Source: CALNYX01 sp942490925 (GTDB lineage: Bacteria; Chlamydiota; Chlamydiia; Chlamydiales; JAAKFR01). From it: a DNA stretch of 64,000 nucleotides. Shown here piece by piece: positions 34,331 through 43,743 of the stretch; the stretch's first letter is position 1, and each line of letters starts with the position of its first letter. Made by a program: the position numbers and the translations under genes. The stretch is from the NCBI GenBank assembly GCA_942490925.1, contig CALNYX010000057.1:22431-86430 (forward strand), written 5' to 3'. The notes under the pieces are model-generated. The model worked only from the letters and a program-made list of their open reading frames with translations, was not told where the DNA came from and made no database searches.

Positions 34331-35810
34331 GTTGATTGAATGATGCATCCAAGCAGATTATGATTGTACGGCCAGGGTCGGGCTGCCATCACATCAGCAC
34401 GTGCTGTCACTCCGAGTGTCCGTCAGTCGTCCTACATACGAAGATCTTCGAGGATGGAGAGTAGCATATACATCAGTCCGTGTAAAGAACGATTCGCCCC
34501 CGATCGTGTCAAATTTTGGATCTTTTCCCTCTGAAGTGGGTGCTGATGACGGGCGGGCCGGGCTTTCAATGCCCTTGCTCTGTGGGAGGGTGCCTGTCAT
34601 TGGCTGCCATGCTGGCTGGCCCTGCGGAGGCATCATTGCTGCTCATGAGCTCAGCCACCCCATTGCAGGCACGCCGCGTGCGCGGCGCTGCCTGTGGCTG
34701 CCTCCGCCGCAGGCAGAGCTGGCCTCCTGCAGCCACTCGCTTTTTGCCCCTTCCCGCTCTCTGCCCTCCCCCCGCATGGCTCCAGCATGCACAGCCCTGG
34801 CGCTGGCAAGCCCTCATGTGGTGGAGGCTGGGAGGGGCTGCCAAAAGGAGGAGCGCATGCAAGTGAGTGGGTGGCACGCACTGAGCTGGCCGCTGGTGGC
34901 CACGCAGGGGGCGCTTGCCCCGCCCTCTTTGACTTGCTTGCTCCAGCCTGCTCACTTTAGCACCCAACTCAGTGGCTGTGTGCTGCACTTGCTTGCAAGA
35001 TGGCGTCACTGCTCAGCGCTTCTGTCAGGTGAAACAACAGAGCGCAACAATGAGGAGCGACCATTGTCGCTGCGTCGTCAGCGCTCTTTCTTCTTGGTGC
35101 TTCGATGATGATGATGGATTGATGCGCGCTAGCGCACACGACAAAATGTGACATTTCTCTTGAAAGCAACAAGTGACAATGGCCTCAATCGTTAATTGCG
35201 CAAGCTTCACACTAGCTAGAGCTAGGTGGATGCATGTGCCGCTGATCACCATGCATGTCTAGGAGCACCAGAAATGTGGCTGCAATGAGGGACAAGAGCA
35301 ATCATAGGAACAACAACATTGCCTTACCGCGTCATTCTTGTGATGGGAGGGGTGCGCGATGTGATGCGTTGGATCTTGCTTTCCTCGCACGTGCAGTTGG
35401 CGCGTGTGATGGATCTGTTCCATGGAACAAACCAGAAGATATCTTACTTATTGACACGCTCCCATGGAAGCATGATGGAACACTCGATGACAACTACACG
35501 TGCAGCGATCTACACGGGTGATGGTGGGTGATGGCGTTTCAATCGTTTCGCCAATTCGCACCAAAAAGCAAGCCTCACAAACACAAGTCACAACCACAGA
35601 TGGAGTTACGGTAAGAGGCTAACGACGTCGATGTTCCATTCATTGCTCCTTTCCCTTCTCTTTGCTGTTCCGTTGTGGCATCGATTGTTACTCACATCGA
35701 CGCGCTCGGACTTTCACTTCTTTTCGTGTTCTCCTGACTGACGCCAACCCGTATTCATCTTCCTCGTTCACCAGGTAACTACTTAGCTTCAAGCAATCAT
35801 CATCATCATC
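34331..35810. other. Intergenic with a GC-rich mosaic core, no gene
   Basis: From 34,550 to about 35,110 lies a typical gc-step-rich block. From 35,110 to 35,810 composition is ordinary. A plus-strand frame at 35,255-35,521 is not recognised. The last 150 bases, with an atcatcatcatc leader, precede the small secreted gene and probably form its 5' region. Confidence 0.4.
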
Positions 35811-36053
35811 ATGAACTTCTCCATCAAGACTATGCTCTTTGCCCTCTTGGTTGGCCTTGTTTTCGCCAACGCTGAGACCCATCTTCGTCTGGAAGAACAA
35901 CGCCGCCCAACCGGTCGCAAGTTGCAGGAATCCAGTGGAATCTATGAAATCATTCGTGGTGCTCTCGACTTTGCAGAGGCTGTCACTAAGTTGTGCACCT
36001 CAGAGGCTGTCTCTGAACCGAAGGTGAAGGAGTTTTGCGATGAGGCTTACTAA
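35811..36053 (+). CDS. Small secreted protein with RKLQ motif
   Basis: An 80-residue protein: signal peptide MNFSIKTMLFALLVGLVFANA, a short basic pro-segment (ETHLRLEEQRRPTGRKLQ), then a 43-residue mature part (ESSGIYEIIRGALDFAEAVTKLC...FCDEAY) with two Cys that could pair. RKLQ matches the R-X-L processing site repeated in the large Asp-rich protein at 21-23 kb, implying removal of the pro-segment. The start is preceded by a catcatcatc leader and has a plausible context. No paralogue is seen in the window. Function unknown; secretion is well supported by sequence. Confidence 0.6.
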   Translation: MNFSIKTMLFALLVGLVFANAETHLRLEEQRRPTGRKLQESSGIYEIIRGALDFAEAVTKLCTSEAVSEPKVKEFCDEAY

Positions 36054-36521
36054 TAATGTGCCAAACTCATGTGTTCAGTCATCTTGGCTATGGAGCGTCC
36101 GTTGAGATAAAACTTCGTAGATACAGTATACAGTAGTGCATAAAACAATGTTACGTGCTTCGAAATTGTATACCTAGCTAGCTAGACATAGATCAATAGG
36201 AAGAGTTGATTACTTTATTTGCGTGTATGTTTCTTCTCTACAGTATCACGCTAGCTAGCTAGCCTCTCATAGCTAGACACTTTCCCCGTGCAATAGTTGA
36301 GCAGATTACGTCAGATATGAGTCATGACTTGGAAGTGATTGTGAGTTATTTATTAATAAAACAACTACGAGTAAGTACTATACGTCCAAGCGTATCAGCC
36401 TTCGCTTGAACTGATGCTGAAAGAACGATTGCATGAACAAGAATATCGTGGTTCATATTCTGGTTCTTTAGCGGTATTACATGCATGTACTGGCACAAGT
36501 AGGTTATTCATTGCAGCGTGC
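36054..36521. other. Intergenic, GCTA-rich repeat
   Basis: Contains gctagctagctag words at 36,178-36,185 and 36,250-36,262. Bases about 36,180-36,270 align with 40,670-40,760, where many AC/GT/AT steps have become GC. No gene. Confidence 0.5.
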
Positions 36522-38177
36522 TTAAAAGGCAAAGGCGGAAAACAAGGCGATGGCGACAGTAGCAATAGGCGCCGCCATCCATGTGCTAGTGCTAGCTGCC
36601 GACGTGGTGGATTCACCTGCAGAGCCACCCACAGTGACACCGACACCAGCTGATCCTTGGTAAAGCAATCCAAAGAGTCCGTACGGCACGGAGTCACTGA
36701 CAGTCTGAGCAATACGAAAGTCTGCAAGAAACAAAGGGGGGGGGGGGGGGGTACGTAACGAGGCGTCAGACCAAACGTAGATGCAACAAAAAGAAGCGAA
36801 ACAACAACCAATACACTTACAGCCTTCCTCGCCCCAGGTAGTACCCCAGCTATTCTTAATCTTGAAAGAGGGCGGGCTTGTAGTGTCATCGTATCCAACC
36901 ATGAGGACGGCATGATCGATACAGCTAGTATCGGCACAAGCACATCGTCCATCGTCCGTCATGATTCCACTCGAGTACATTTCAAAAGTGGCACAGCTAG
37001 CAGCCATCACTACAGTCACAGGCTGTTTAGCCAAGGCTTGCTTCATCCTGGTGACACGCTCATTGGGGTCTGTAGGATCCGACGATGAAACGGCCAATGC
37101 AACCTTGGGGACGACAACAGCGACTGGAGCACCGTCCAAAATGTCAACCGGACACTCTTCCGAGGTAGTTCCACCGAAATCTGTAAAGGGAAGTGTTTTG
37201 AGGTCTGTCACGCCTCCTAAAGGATTAGTCGTAGTGTACCCCAAGGCTGTAATTACATTGCCACCACCACATCCGCTCTGATTGTCATCACATGAAATCA
37301 TTTGTTGAGGGCTTAGATCTTCGAGCCACGTACTACAACAGGAGAGAGAATAATAAACGTGAGACAAGCTCAGAATAAAGGAGGACCAAGCAACATAACA
37401 GACGAAAACATACAAGTCTGAATCGATGGCCGCAGCTCCTTCTAATGCGCCCGCGATACTGAAACTCCAGCATCCTCCACACTGGCCTTGATTCTTGACA
37501 CTCGTCACTGCATTCTTGGTGGTCCAATCCACAGAGTCCGGAAGAGTCTGAAGGTACCTTTCTGGGTCCAACTCATGTAGGAAATCAAGACCTGCTTCAA
37601 AGCTACCAGGATCTCGGGCTCCATTTCGAGCAGCAAGCTCATCTGGGTTGAGTGCAGCCAGATGGTTCAACTTGAGCTCAAAGTCCGGCCATTGAGCGTT
37701 GTGCGACGATACAAACTCTGCCACAGTCAAAATAATAGCGAGGCGTTCGGCAATATCTATTTGGTTCAATTCAATTGCTTCTCCGAATGCCGCCTTAAAA
37801 TTCTCCTCAGTTATATTAGCCACGAAAATGCAGTCTTTCGGCGGGGGCGGGGAAACAACTGGTGTGAGTGATTATGCTTGCTACGATTGGCTTGCTGAGT
37901 GACGACTTGACTTACAAGGATACTCCACATCATCAAGAGCAGTAAAGTCTTCAATAGTTCCATTGATGCATGGTCCACAAAACTTTTCATTAGAAGTAGT
38001 ATTGTCCACACAGAAGCGATTGCTCTCTGCGCAGTTGAGGGGATCATCATCTTCTGAGCACAAGGCGAGACCCTCTGGAATGGTGGTTGGCGCGGTTGGA
38101 TCGATATCTCCTCCTAGAGATGTCGGAAGGAGACATCCCATGAAGGCAAGAACGGCAAGGATAGCAAGGATTCGCAT
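36522..38177 (-). CDS. Papain-family (C1A) cysteine protease, four exons, GPI-like tail
   Basis: Exons 38,177-37,916, 37,834-37,414, 37,332-36,821 and 36,721-36,522 join to 1,395 bases (464 residues) with GTAAGT/GTATGT donors. It begins with a signal peptide (MRILAILAVLAFMGCLLPTSLG) and a Cys-containing segment, followed by an inhibitory prodomain (ENFKAAFGEAIEL...PDFELKLNHLAALNPDE). The mature domain starts LPDSVDWTTKNAVTSVKNQGQCGGCWSFS with the oxyanion Gln and catalytic Cys; catalytic His is in CIDHAVLMVGYD and Asn in KIKNSWGTTWGEEGYFRIA. The splice at GEEG|YFRIA restores the canonical motif, strongly supporting the model. The Ser/Thr stretch and hydrophobic end (APIATVAIALFSAFAF) suggest a GPI anchor. 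Intron 3 carries a 16-base G run on the plus strand. Confidence 0.88.
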
Positions 38178-40249
38178 GGTGGAAGGGAGGTTTTTGGTGA
38201 GGTGCGTGATGCGAGTTTTTTTTTGTGGCGGGTGATGGTTGATTTTTGAAATACCTACACGTGCCAATCGCTTGGATTCTACAGAGGTCTACGTAGAATC
38301 TGTACTAGTATTCTGTGGAACAAGTATCCATGAGTAATTTGATACGATCGAAGCTAACTTGGTACGATCGAAGCTCTGCTCCATGCCCGTGTCATTGATT
38401 TTGGAACGAGGTGCTGCACTTGATGATGCTGCTTCTGCTCTATCTCCACCAGAAAGTTGCAAGAAGCAGCCTGCCACTGCTCACATTTGTGCAGCACTGT
38501 CAAAGCGCACTGTCAATCAAATGGCGGGTCAGCTTGGTGGGGCAGCCCCCTGGGCAGCCCCCCCCCCCCCCCCCTGGCAGCAAAGCCCTGCCTGCGCGCG
38601 CCTTAGTGAGCAGGCACACATGGGAGTGAGGCACTGTGAGTGGCACAGCAAGCAAGGCATGAAGCCACCATGCGCCGTGAGTGGCTGCCCCCCCCTGCCC
38701 GCTGCCTTGTGCGCTTGCGTGCCACCAGCCATCGGCTCTGCAAGGCGATGCTAGCACGCGCCCTTTTGGTCGATTTGACTGGCTAAAAGTCACACCTCAT
38801 TGATGGGGCTTTGAGAGCAGCCAGCAGCAGGCTCCAAGGCAAGTGCCAGCCCAGAGGGGAGGGGAGGCGGCGCGCAAGGCCCAGCCATGGCCTGCCTGCA
38901 CGCTGGGCATGAGGGCGCAAAGCCGCACTCAGCAGATCATGGGAGCTTGCTCCAGCTAGCTAGAAGCAAAATTTGCTGGAGTGCACACCAGCTGCGGCAC
39001 CAGCAGAGAGGCGCGAGGCCTGCTGTGTGCGCGCCTCAAAGCTGCGCACAAAGCCACACAATTTTTTGCTCTCCAGAGCTTTTTGCACACCAGCGTTTTT
39101 CAGGGCTAGCTAGCTGCCATGCAGCTGCTTGGCTGCTTGGCTGCTTGGCTGCTTGCTAGATTTGGGCAGAGCTGCGGATGCACAAAACTGCGGATTTTTT
39201 GCTATTTTTCCAGCCCAGCGGCATTTTCTTAATTTCAACTCAAAAAAGCATTTCTTTTGGTCATTTGAAACCTCCCTCCACCATGGGCGCCACTGGGATT
39301 ATTGGCAACAAAATGCTATCGTTGAACAATTTCTTTGGACAAGGCTCTCTATTGACAACAATTAACCATGAAAATGCATTTCAAACAACAGAGCGTGGTC
39401 ATTTTTTTGCCCCATTGGACCTGTGTGAAGATGGTGGATGTGCTGGTCATGCTGTGACAGAAAATGACCACTGTTGAGTTACTCTACTCTACTCATGGTT
39501 AACTTCAACATGTGAGGTGCCTCCAGATGCATGCAGATGCTTGCTTTATTGCTGCTCTTGCTGGGCGCCATCGTCGTGATGATGGGCGCCTTTCGACGCT
39601 CGTGACTGACATTTTTCTGGCAGAGTTTCTACACATTCTATGGGAGTCATGAGTGTTTGCGGAAATCCGCACTTTTGCCCATGACTAGCTTGGCTGCACT
39701 TGTCACGCTGCAGTGCAGCACTTTTGCCTGGCGCAGCAGCAGCGCAGAGCTCTCGCCAGCGCAGCTGCCACCAAGCGCAAGGGGGGCAGCAAAGAGGGTG
39801 GGGCAATGGCCTTGAGCAAGAAAGCCATGGCACGCCAGTGTGCCTGATGAAGTGTGCTTGATTGCCTGGGGGCAGAGCACGAGGGGAGGGGGCTGGCAGC
39901 GAGGGGCTGCCACGAGCAAGCCGGGGTGCCCCAAAAGGCCAGGTGCTCCAAAAGGCATGGCGCGCTGGTGGCTGGGGTGAGCTAGCTGGCAACGAAGGTC
40001 ACGGATGGGGCCGCGTCACTCCGCCTTGCAAGCGCGCTTGTGAGCTGAGAGGCATGGCGCGGCACGGCACGGCGCAATGGCTGCTCCTCTCAGGTGCTGG
40101 GGGTGATTGTGTCAGGAGCTGCATCACATGCAAGCATGAGCGCTGAGCACAAAGCACGATGCGCCCGCTGTGAAGATGGCTGACAAGTGGCCAGCTGGCA
40201 CCCGAGCCACTCAGGGTGCCGCTCTGCGCCTTGCTAGTGTGACAGGCGA
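38178..40249. other. Intergenic, GC-rich mosaic, no gene
   Basis: From 38,380 to 39,180 and again from about 39,600 the sequence is gc-step rich, with a C run at 38,558-38,574. Repeats of ggctgcttggctgcttggctgc occur near 39,125-39,155. From 39,190 to 39,540 it is AT-richer with short frames. No domain found in any phase. Confidence 0.5.
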
Positions 40250-41205
40250 GCAGTGCCAATGAGCTGGCGTGGCCAAGGCGCCACCACCAAGCATGCCATA
40301 GAGGCCTCCCACCATCTTCATGTGGAGAGGCCATGAGTGGAAAGAGGTGTGCAGCAATGCTCTTGGAGGGAGCTTTTGAATTTGGGGGGGGGGGGGGAGA
40401 AGAAAAGGTCGCTCTGCAGAAAGCACCCTGCTCTCCACGTGACGCCGCGCTTTCAACTGGAGCTTTATGGCACGAGCTTCTCGGGCACCACAAGCATCAT
40501 TTTGGCTGAGCACAATGCAACCAAATGCAGCCTTTGGTGTCGCACTCTGTTAGCTCCAGCTTGCTCTTTGTCAGCTCGGGATGGCATTGGCCTGCCTTCG
40601 ACTCCTTTGCTCATGGGCGCTCGATGCGTTGTTTGGGTGTTTCCTGCTGCGCCAATGACACTTAGCAGCTCTAGCTAGGCATGGATTGACAGGAAGAGTT
40701 GATTGCTGCGCCTGCACGCATGCCTCTTCTCTGCAAGTGTGGCACCTAGCTAGCCTCTTTTCCACCAAGAGCAAGCTGGCGTGCCTCTCTGCGGGCACAA
40801 CGCATGTGCCCTGTAATGACTCTTGTTGCTTTTGAGCTTGTGAGTTTCATCAAATTGCACCATTGGTGTCTGCTCATGGCAAAGCCTAGCGCTAATCAAG
40901 CAAGAGCTGCTTCGATGCGCTGGGCGGCCATCCCTGCTTTTGCCACGCTGCTCTTCCACTCTAGCGTGCTGAGGCTCTGACGGCGCCTGCTAATGCTTCC
41001 ATCTCTTTTCCAATTGCGTCATTTGCTGCTAGATCTGCAATGAGCAGAGCACCACTTGCCCCGCGGTGAGCTCCCAGCGCTGCTCCGAGAGCTGTGCCTC
41101 TTGGCGCTGAGCGCCCACCCAGCGCTGCGCTTTGTAGCAGCGCCTTCTTCAGGCCTTCCTTGCCATGCTTGTGCACCAGGCACAAAGCAACATGAAAGCC
41201 TTGCT
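40250..41205 (-). pseudogene. Second, rearranged copy of the ADP-ribosylglycohydrolase repeat
   Basis: Three blocks align with other parts of the window: 40,255-40,620 with 3,930-4,330 (N-terminus and upstream), 40,670-40,760 with 36,180-36,270, and 40,890-41,205 with 2,650-2,965 (C-terminus and downstream). The order is what two tandem repeat units would give at their boundary. The protein remnants are MVGGLYGMLGGGALATPAHWHC (compare MVGSLYGMLVGDAVAMPVHWYY; the conserved Asp is lost) and KKALLQSAALGGRSAPRGTALGAALGA (compare KKALLQNAMLGGHSTSRGAVLGAILGA). The middle of the gene is absent. Differences are mostly AC, AT or GT changed to GC. A 5-6 base G tract in the older copy is a 14-base G run here. 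The block ends abruptly at the bacterial junction. Confidence 0.75.
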
Positions 41206-41206
41206 C
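41205..41206. other. Eukaryote/bacterium junction
   Basis: Left of the point, sequence still aligns with 2,965 (gaaagccttg.tcac); right of it begins coding sequence of a bacterial pyruvate-kinase-like gene whose 3' part is missing. Base composition, codon style and gene architecture change completely here. The exact base is uncertain by a few positions. Confidence 0.85.
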
Positions 41207-42108
41207 ACTGTTTCAACATAAGCCGAGTCGTAACAAACACCCCAACGGCCATCTGCGTCCTTGCTTTCTATAATGATTTCACGTTTTTTGTTACGGGTAT
41301 CAGTAAAAGTTATAATATCACCTTTCTTTAATCTGGCAAACCATTCTTCATCAATCGGCAGAATAGCTGTGGCTGTGTCGTCCGGTGGATTAATTCCCGG
41401 AGGTGCCAGCCATATTTTTGCCGGATTAACTACATTGCCCAGTGCATTTCGCTTCGGTTTTATATGTATTACTTTGGGACCCGGCTTCATACTTCCTGTC
41501 CTCAATTTTGGTCCACCCAGGTCCATCATTACCCGGCATTTCTTTTTGGTAATTTTTCGGGCTTGTTTCAAATTTTCGATCATTTGCCCCCAAGTTTCTG
41601 CATTATCATGAGCGCAATTAATCCTGGCACTGTTCATTCCGGCTTTAAGCAAATGATGCACATAATACGGGTCATCGGCAGCAACAGTTGGCAAAGTAAC
41701 CATAATTCGGGTCCGCCGCTTTTTAGATTTATAACCGAACAACAACTTGGTATTCCGGTTCAATATTTTTTTACTTTGAGAAATTGAAAGTGTACCCAGT
41801 TCTTTCTCTTCTTTTAATTCTCCCTGAAGACAATTAATAATGGTCTTAATGTTTAACAAACTGTCCTTCACATGCCCCTCAACATTTGACAAACTTGGCA
41901 AACTCAGTTCCCTTAATTTATCCTGAAGGTTATCGACATCGAAACTTCGGAAAGCCAGATAGTGAACAAGGTTCTTTGAGCTTCGTGCATAAACAGGATG
42001 AACCTTTGAGAGTTCCTCTTTATATTGCTCTTCCATCACTGAAATTTTGGCGAGAATATTGGTAACTTCTGTATCAATTAATGCCAGTTTTTCTTTATTG
42101 AGTATCAT
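41206..42108 (-). CDS. Pyruvate-kinase-like protein, 3' truncated by the junction
   Basis: About 300 residues are present. The first 135 or so form a helical extension (SKVHPVYARSSKNLVHYLAFRSFDVDNLQDKLRELSLPSLSNVEGHV) seen in some bacterial and plant-type pyruvate kinases. The barrel then starts TRIMVTLPT, followed by GMNSARINCAHD (substrate-binding Arg/Asn) and MDLGGPKLRTG with the catalytic-loop Lys, and part of the B domain (GDIITFTDT). The second half of the barrel and the C-terminal domain are lost; the open frame runs 19 codons into eukaryotic sequence, which is not real protein. It normally transfers phosphate from PEP to ADP. Its position downstream of xylE on the same strand suggests co-transcription with the xylose genes, giving a route from pentose to pyruvate. 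A homologue with altered specificity cannot be excluded. Confidence 0.8.
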
Positions 42109-42236
42109 ATTTGTTTGTTTGTTACGAATTAAAAATAAGGATAAAGTTTGCGATCATCAATTAATTGCATAAAAAAAGTGAGCACCAATTCTGATGCCCA
42201 CCTGCGGTTATTCCTTACCCAACTAATTGTAAGTAA

Positions 42237-43625
42237 TTATTTTTTCCAAAGTTTTTCCATCTCTTCAAGGGTTTTACCTTTTGTTTCAGGAACCATTTTC
42301 CAAACAAAAATAAATGATAAAATGCTCATTGCTCCGTAGAACCAATAGGTTAATCCTCCACTAAATTCCATCATAACCGGATAGGTTGATGAAATAAAAT
42401 AATTGGCTGCCCACTGGGCTGCAACCGCAATTGCAACCGCCTTGCCGCGTATTTTATTCGGAAATATTTCTGAAATAAGCACCCAGCAAATTGGTCCCCA
42501 CGACATCATAAACGATGCAGTATAAATAATAATAAATACCAATGTACTGATACCAATAATTTTCATAAATGACAATGCACCAATGGCAAACATTCCGAGC
42601 GCCATACCAATTGAACCAACCATTAACAAAGGTTTACGGCCCCATCTATCAACGGTAAGTATTGCAACAACGGTAAAAATAACATTCACCAGTCCCATTA
42701 CAACGGTTTGCAACATGGAGGCATCTTTTTCAGCACCCATACTTTCGAAAATACGTGGTGCATAATACAAGGCCACGTTGATACCTACAAACTGCTGAAA
42801 TACTGACAGCAAGATACCAATCACAATCACAATTTTCCCATAAGCAAAAAGTTTGGCTGACGATTTCTCAACCGTATTTTTAATATCAGTCAAAACTTCT
42901 TTAGCCCTCTCAACACCATTAATTTTTGTAAGGATCTTTAAAGCACCTTCATCTTTATGGTTAATGGCCAAATAACGGGGGCTTTCAGGAACAAAAAACA
43001 AAAGCAAGCCAAAAATACCTGCAGGTATTGCTTCAGAAGTAAACATGCGTCTCCAGCCCACTGTGTTGATCCATTCCAATGTTTGACCATTAGCAATTCC
43101 CCAGTTTACAAAATACACTACCAGCATACCAAAAATAATTGCAAACTGGTTGATTGAAACCAGACGCCCACGGATATTTGCAGGTGCAATCTCACCAATG
43201 TACATCGGGCATACTGCCGAAGCCAAACCGACACCAATACCACCAACTACACGATAAAAGTTAAACATGTACAGAAGCCCCATGGTCGGCTCACCTTTTG
43301 TAAAAAACAAGAATTCAGGAAACCCGGAACCCAGGGCTGAAAGAAAAAACAATAAAGCAGCCAGCATCAATGCTTTCTTCCTTCCAAAATAAGATGCCAA
43401 TAATCCGGAGAAACTACCCCCGATTATACAGCCAATTAATGCACTGGAGATGGTTGCACCATGCACCCAAGAGCTAAGTCCGAGCCCATTAACCAAGTAT
43501 GCCTGTATCGATTTTTCTGCTCCGGAAATTACAGCAGTATCATAACCAAAAAGCAATCCGCCCAGCGTTGCCACCAGCGTAAGGCCTATTACATAAAGAA
43601 AGCTACCATTCGAGTTTTTAGACAT
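42237..43625 (-). CDS. xylE: Xylose:H+ symporter (MFS sugar porter)
   Basis: 462 residues with twelve predicted helices. Sugar-porter signatures are present: LLFGYDTAVISGA in helix 1, GRKKALM after helix 2, RVVGGIGVGLASAVCPMYIGEIAPANIRGRLVS, PESPRYLA at the central loop, QQFVGINVALYYAPRIF in helix 7, DRWGRKPLL, and a PETKGKTLEEME end. QQ..GIN and the neighbouring isomerase and kinase genes point to xylose. It would bring xylose across the inner membrane with protons. It lies 118 bases after xylA (with an intergenic palindrome) and 128 before the pyruvate kinase gene, on the same strand. The start MSKNSNGSF follows an A/T-rich leader. No TAnnTTTG box is seen immediately upstream, consistent with operon transcription. 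Confidence 0.9.
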   Translation of the reverse strand: MSKNSNGSFLYVIGLTLVATLGGLLFGYDTAVISGAEKSIQAYLVNGLGLSSWVHGATISSALIGCIIGGSFSGLLASYFGRKKALMLAALLFFLSALGSGFPEFLFFTKGEPTMGLLYMFNFYRVVGGIGVGLASAVCPMYIGEIAPANIRGRLVSINQFAIIFGMLVVYFVNWGIANGQTLEWINTVGWRRMFTSEAIPAGIFGLLLFFVPESPRYLAINHKDEGALKILTKINGVERAKEVLTDIKNTVEKSSAKLFAYGKIVIVIGILLSVFQQFVGINVALYYAPRIFESMGAEKDASMLQTVVMGLVNVIFTVVAILTVDRWGRKPLLMVGSIGMALGMFAIGALSFMKIIGISTLVFIIIYTASFMMSWGPICWVLISEIFPNKIRGKAVAIAVAAQWAANYFISSTYPVMMEFSGGLTYWFYGAMSILSFIFVWKMVPETKGKTLEEMEKLWKK

Positions 43626-43656
43626 GTTGTTTTGTATTTGTTTAGTTAATTGAAAG

Positions 43657-43728
43657 CGTCATTGCGAAAGAAGTGAAGCAATCTGTTACATGTTAAAGAT
43701 TGCTTCGTCATACCTCCTCGCAATGACG
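43657..43728. repeat. Bacteroidota-type intergenic palindrome (xylA-xylE)
   Basis: Outer arms CGTCATTGCGA (43,657-43,667) and TCGCAATGACG (43,718-43,728); inner arms GAAGCAATCT and AGATTGCTTC. REP-like palindromes with these words are common between Bacteroidota genes. It could attenuate transcription or stabilise the upstream message; no U-tract follows. Confidence 0.8.
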
Positions 43729-43743
43729 TTCTTGTGCTTAGTA

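Noticed and set aside
41149..41205. C-terminal 19 codons of the pyruvate-kinase frame
   Set aside because: These codons are eukaryotic repeat sequence read through by chance (they correspond to the 2.9 kb copy), not part of the protein.
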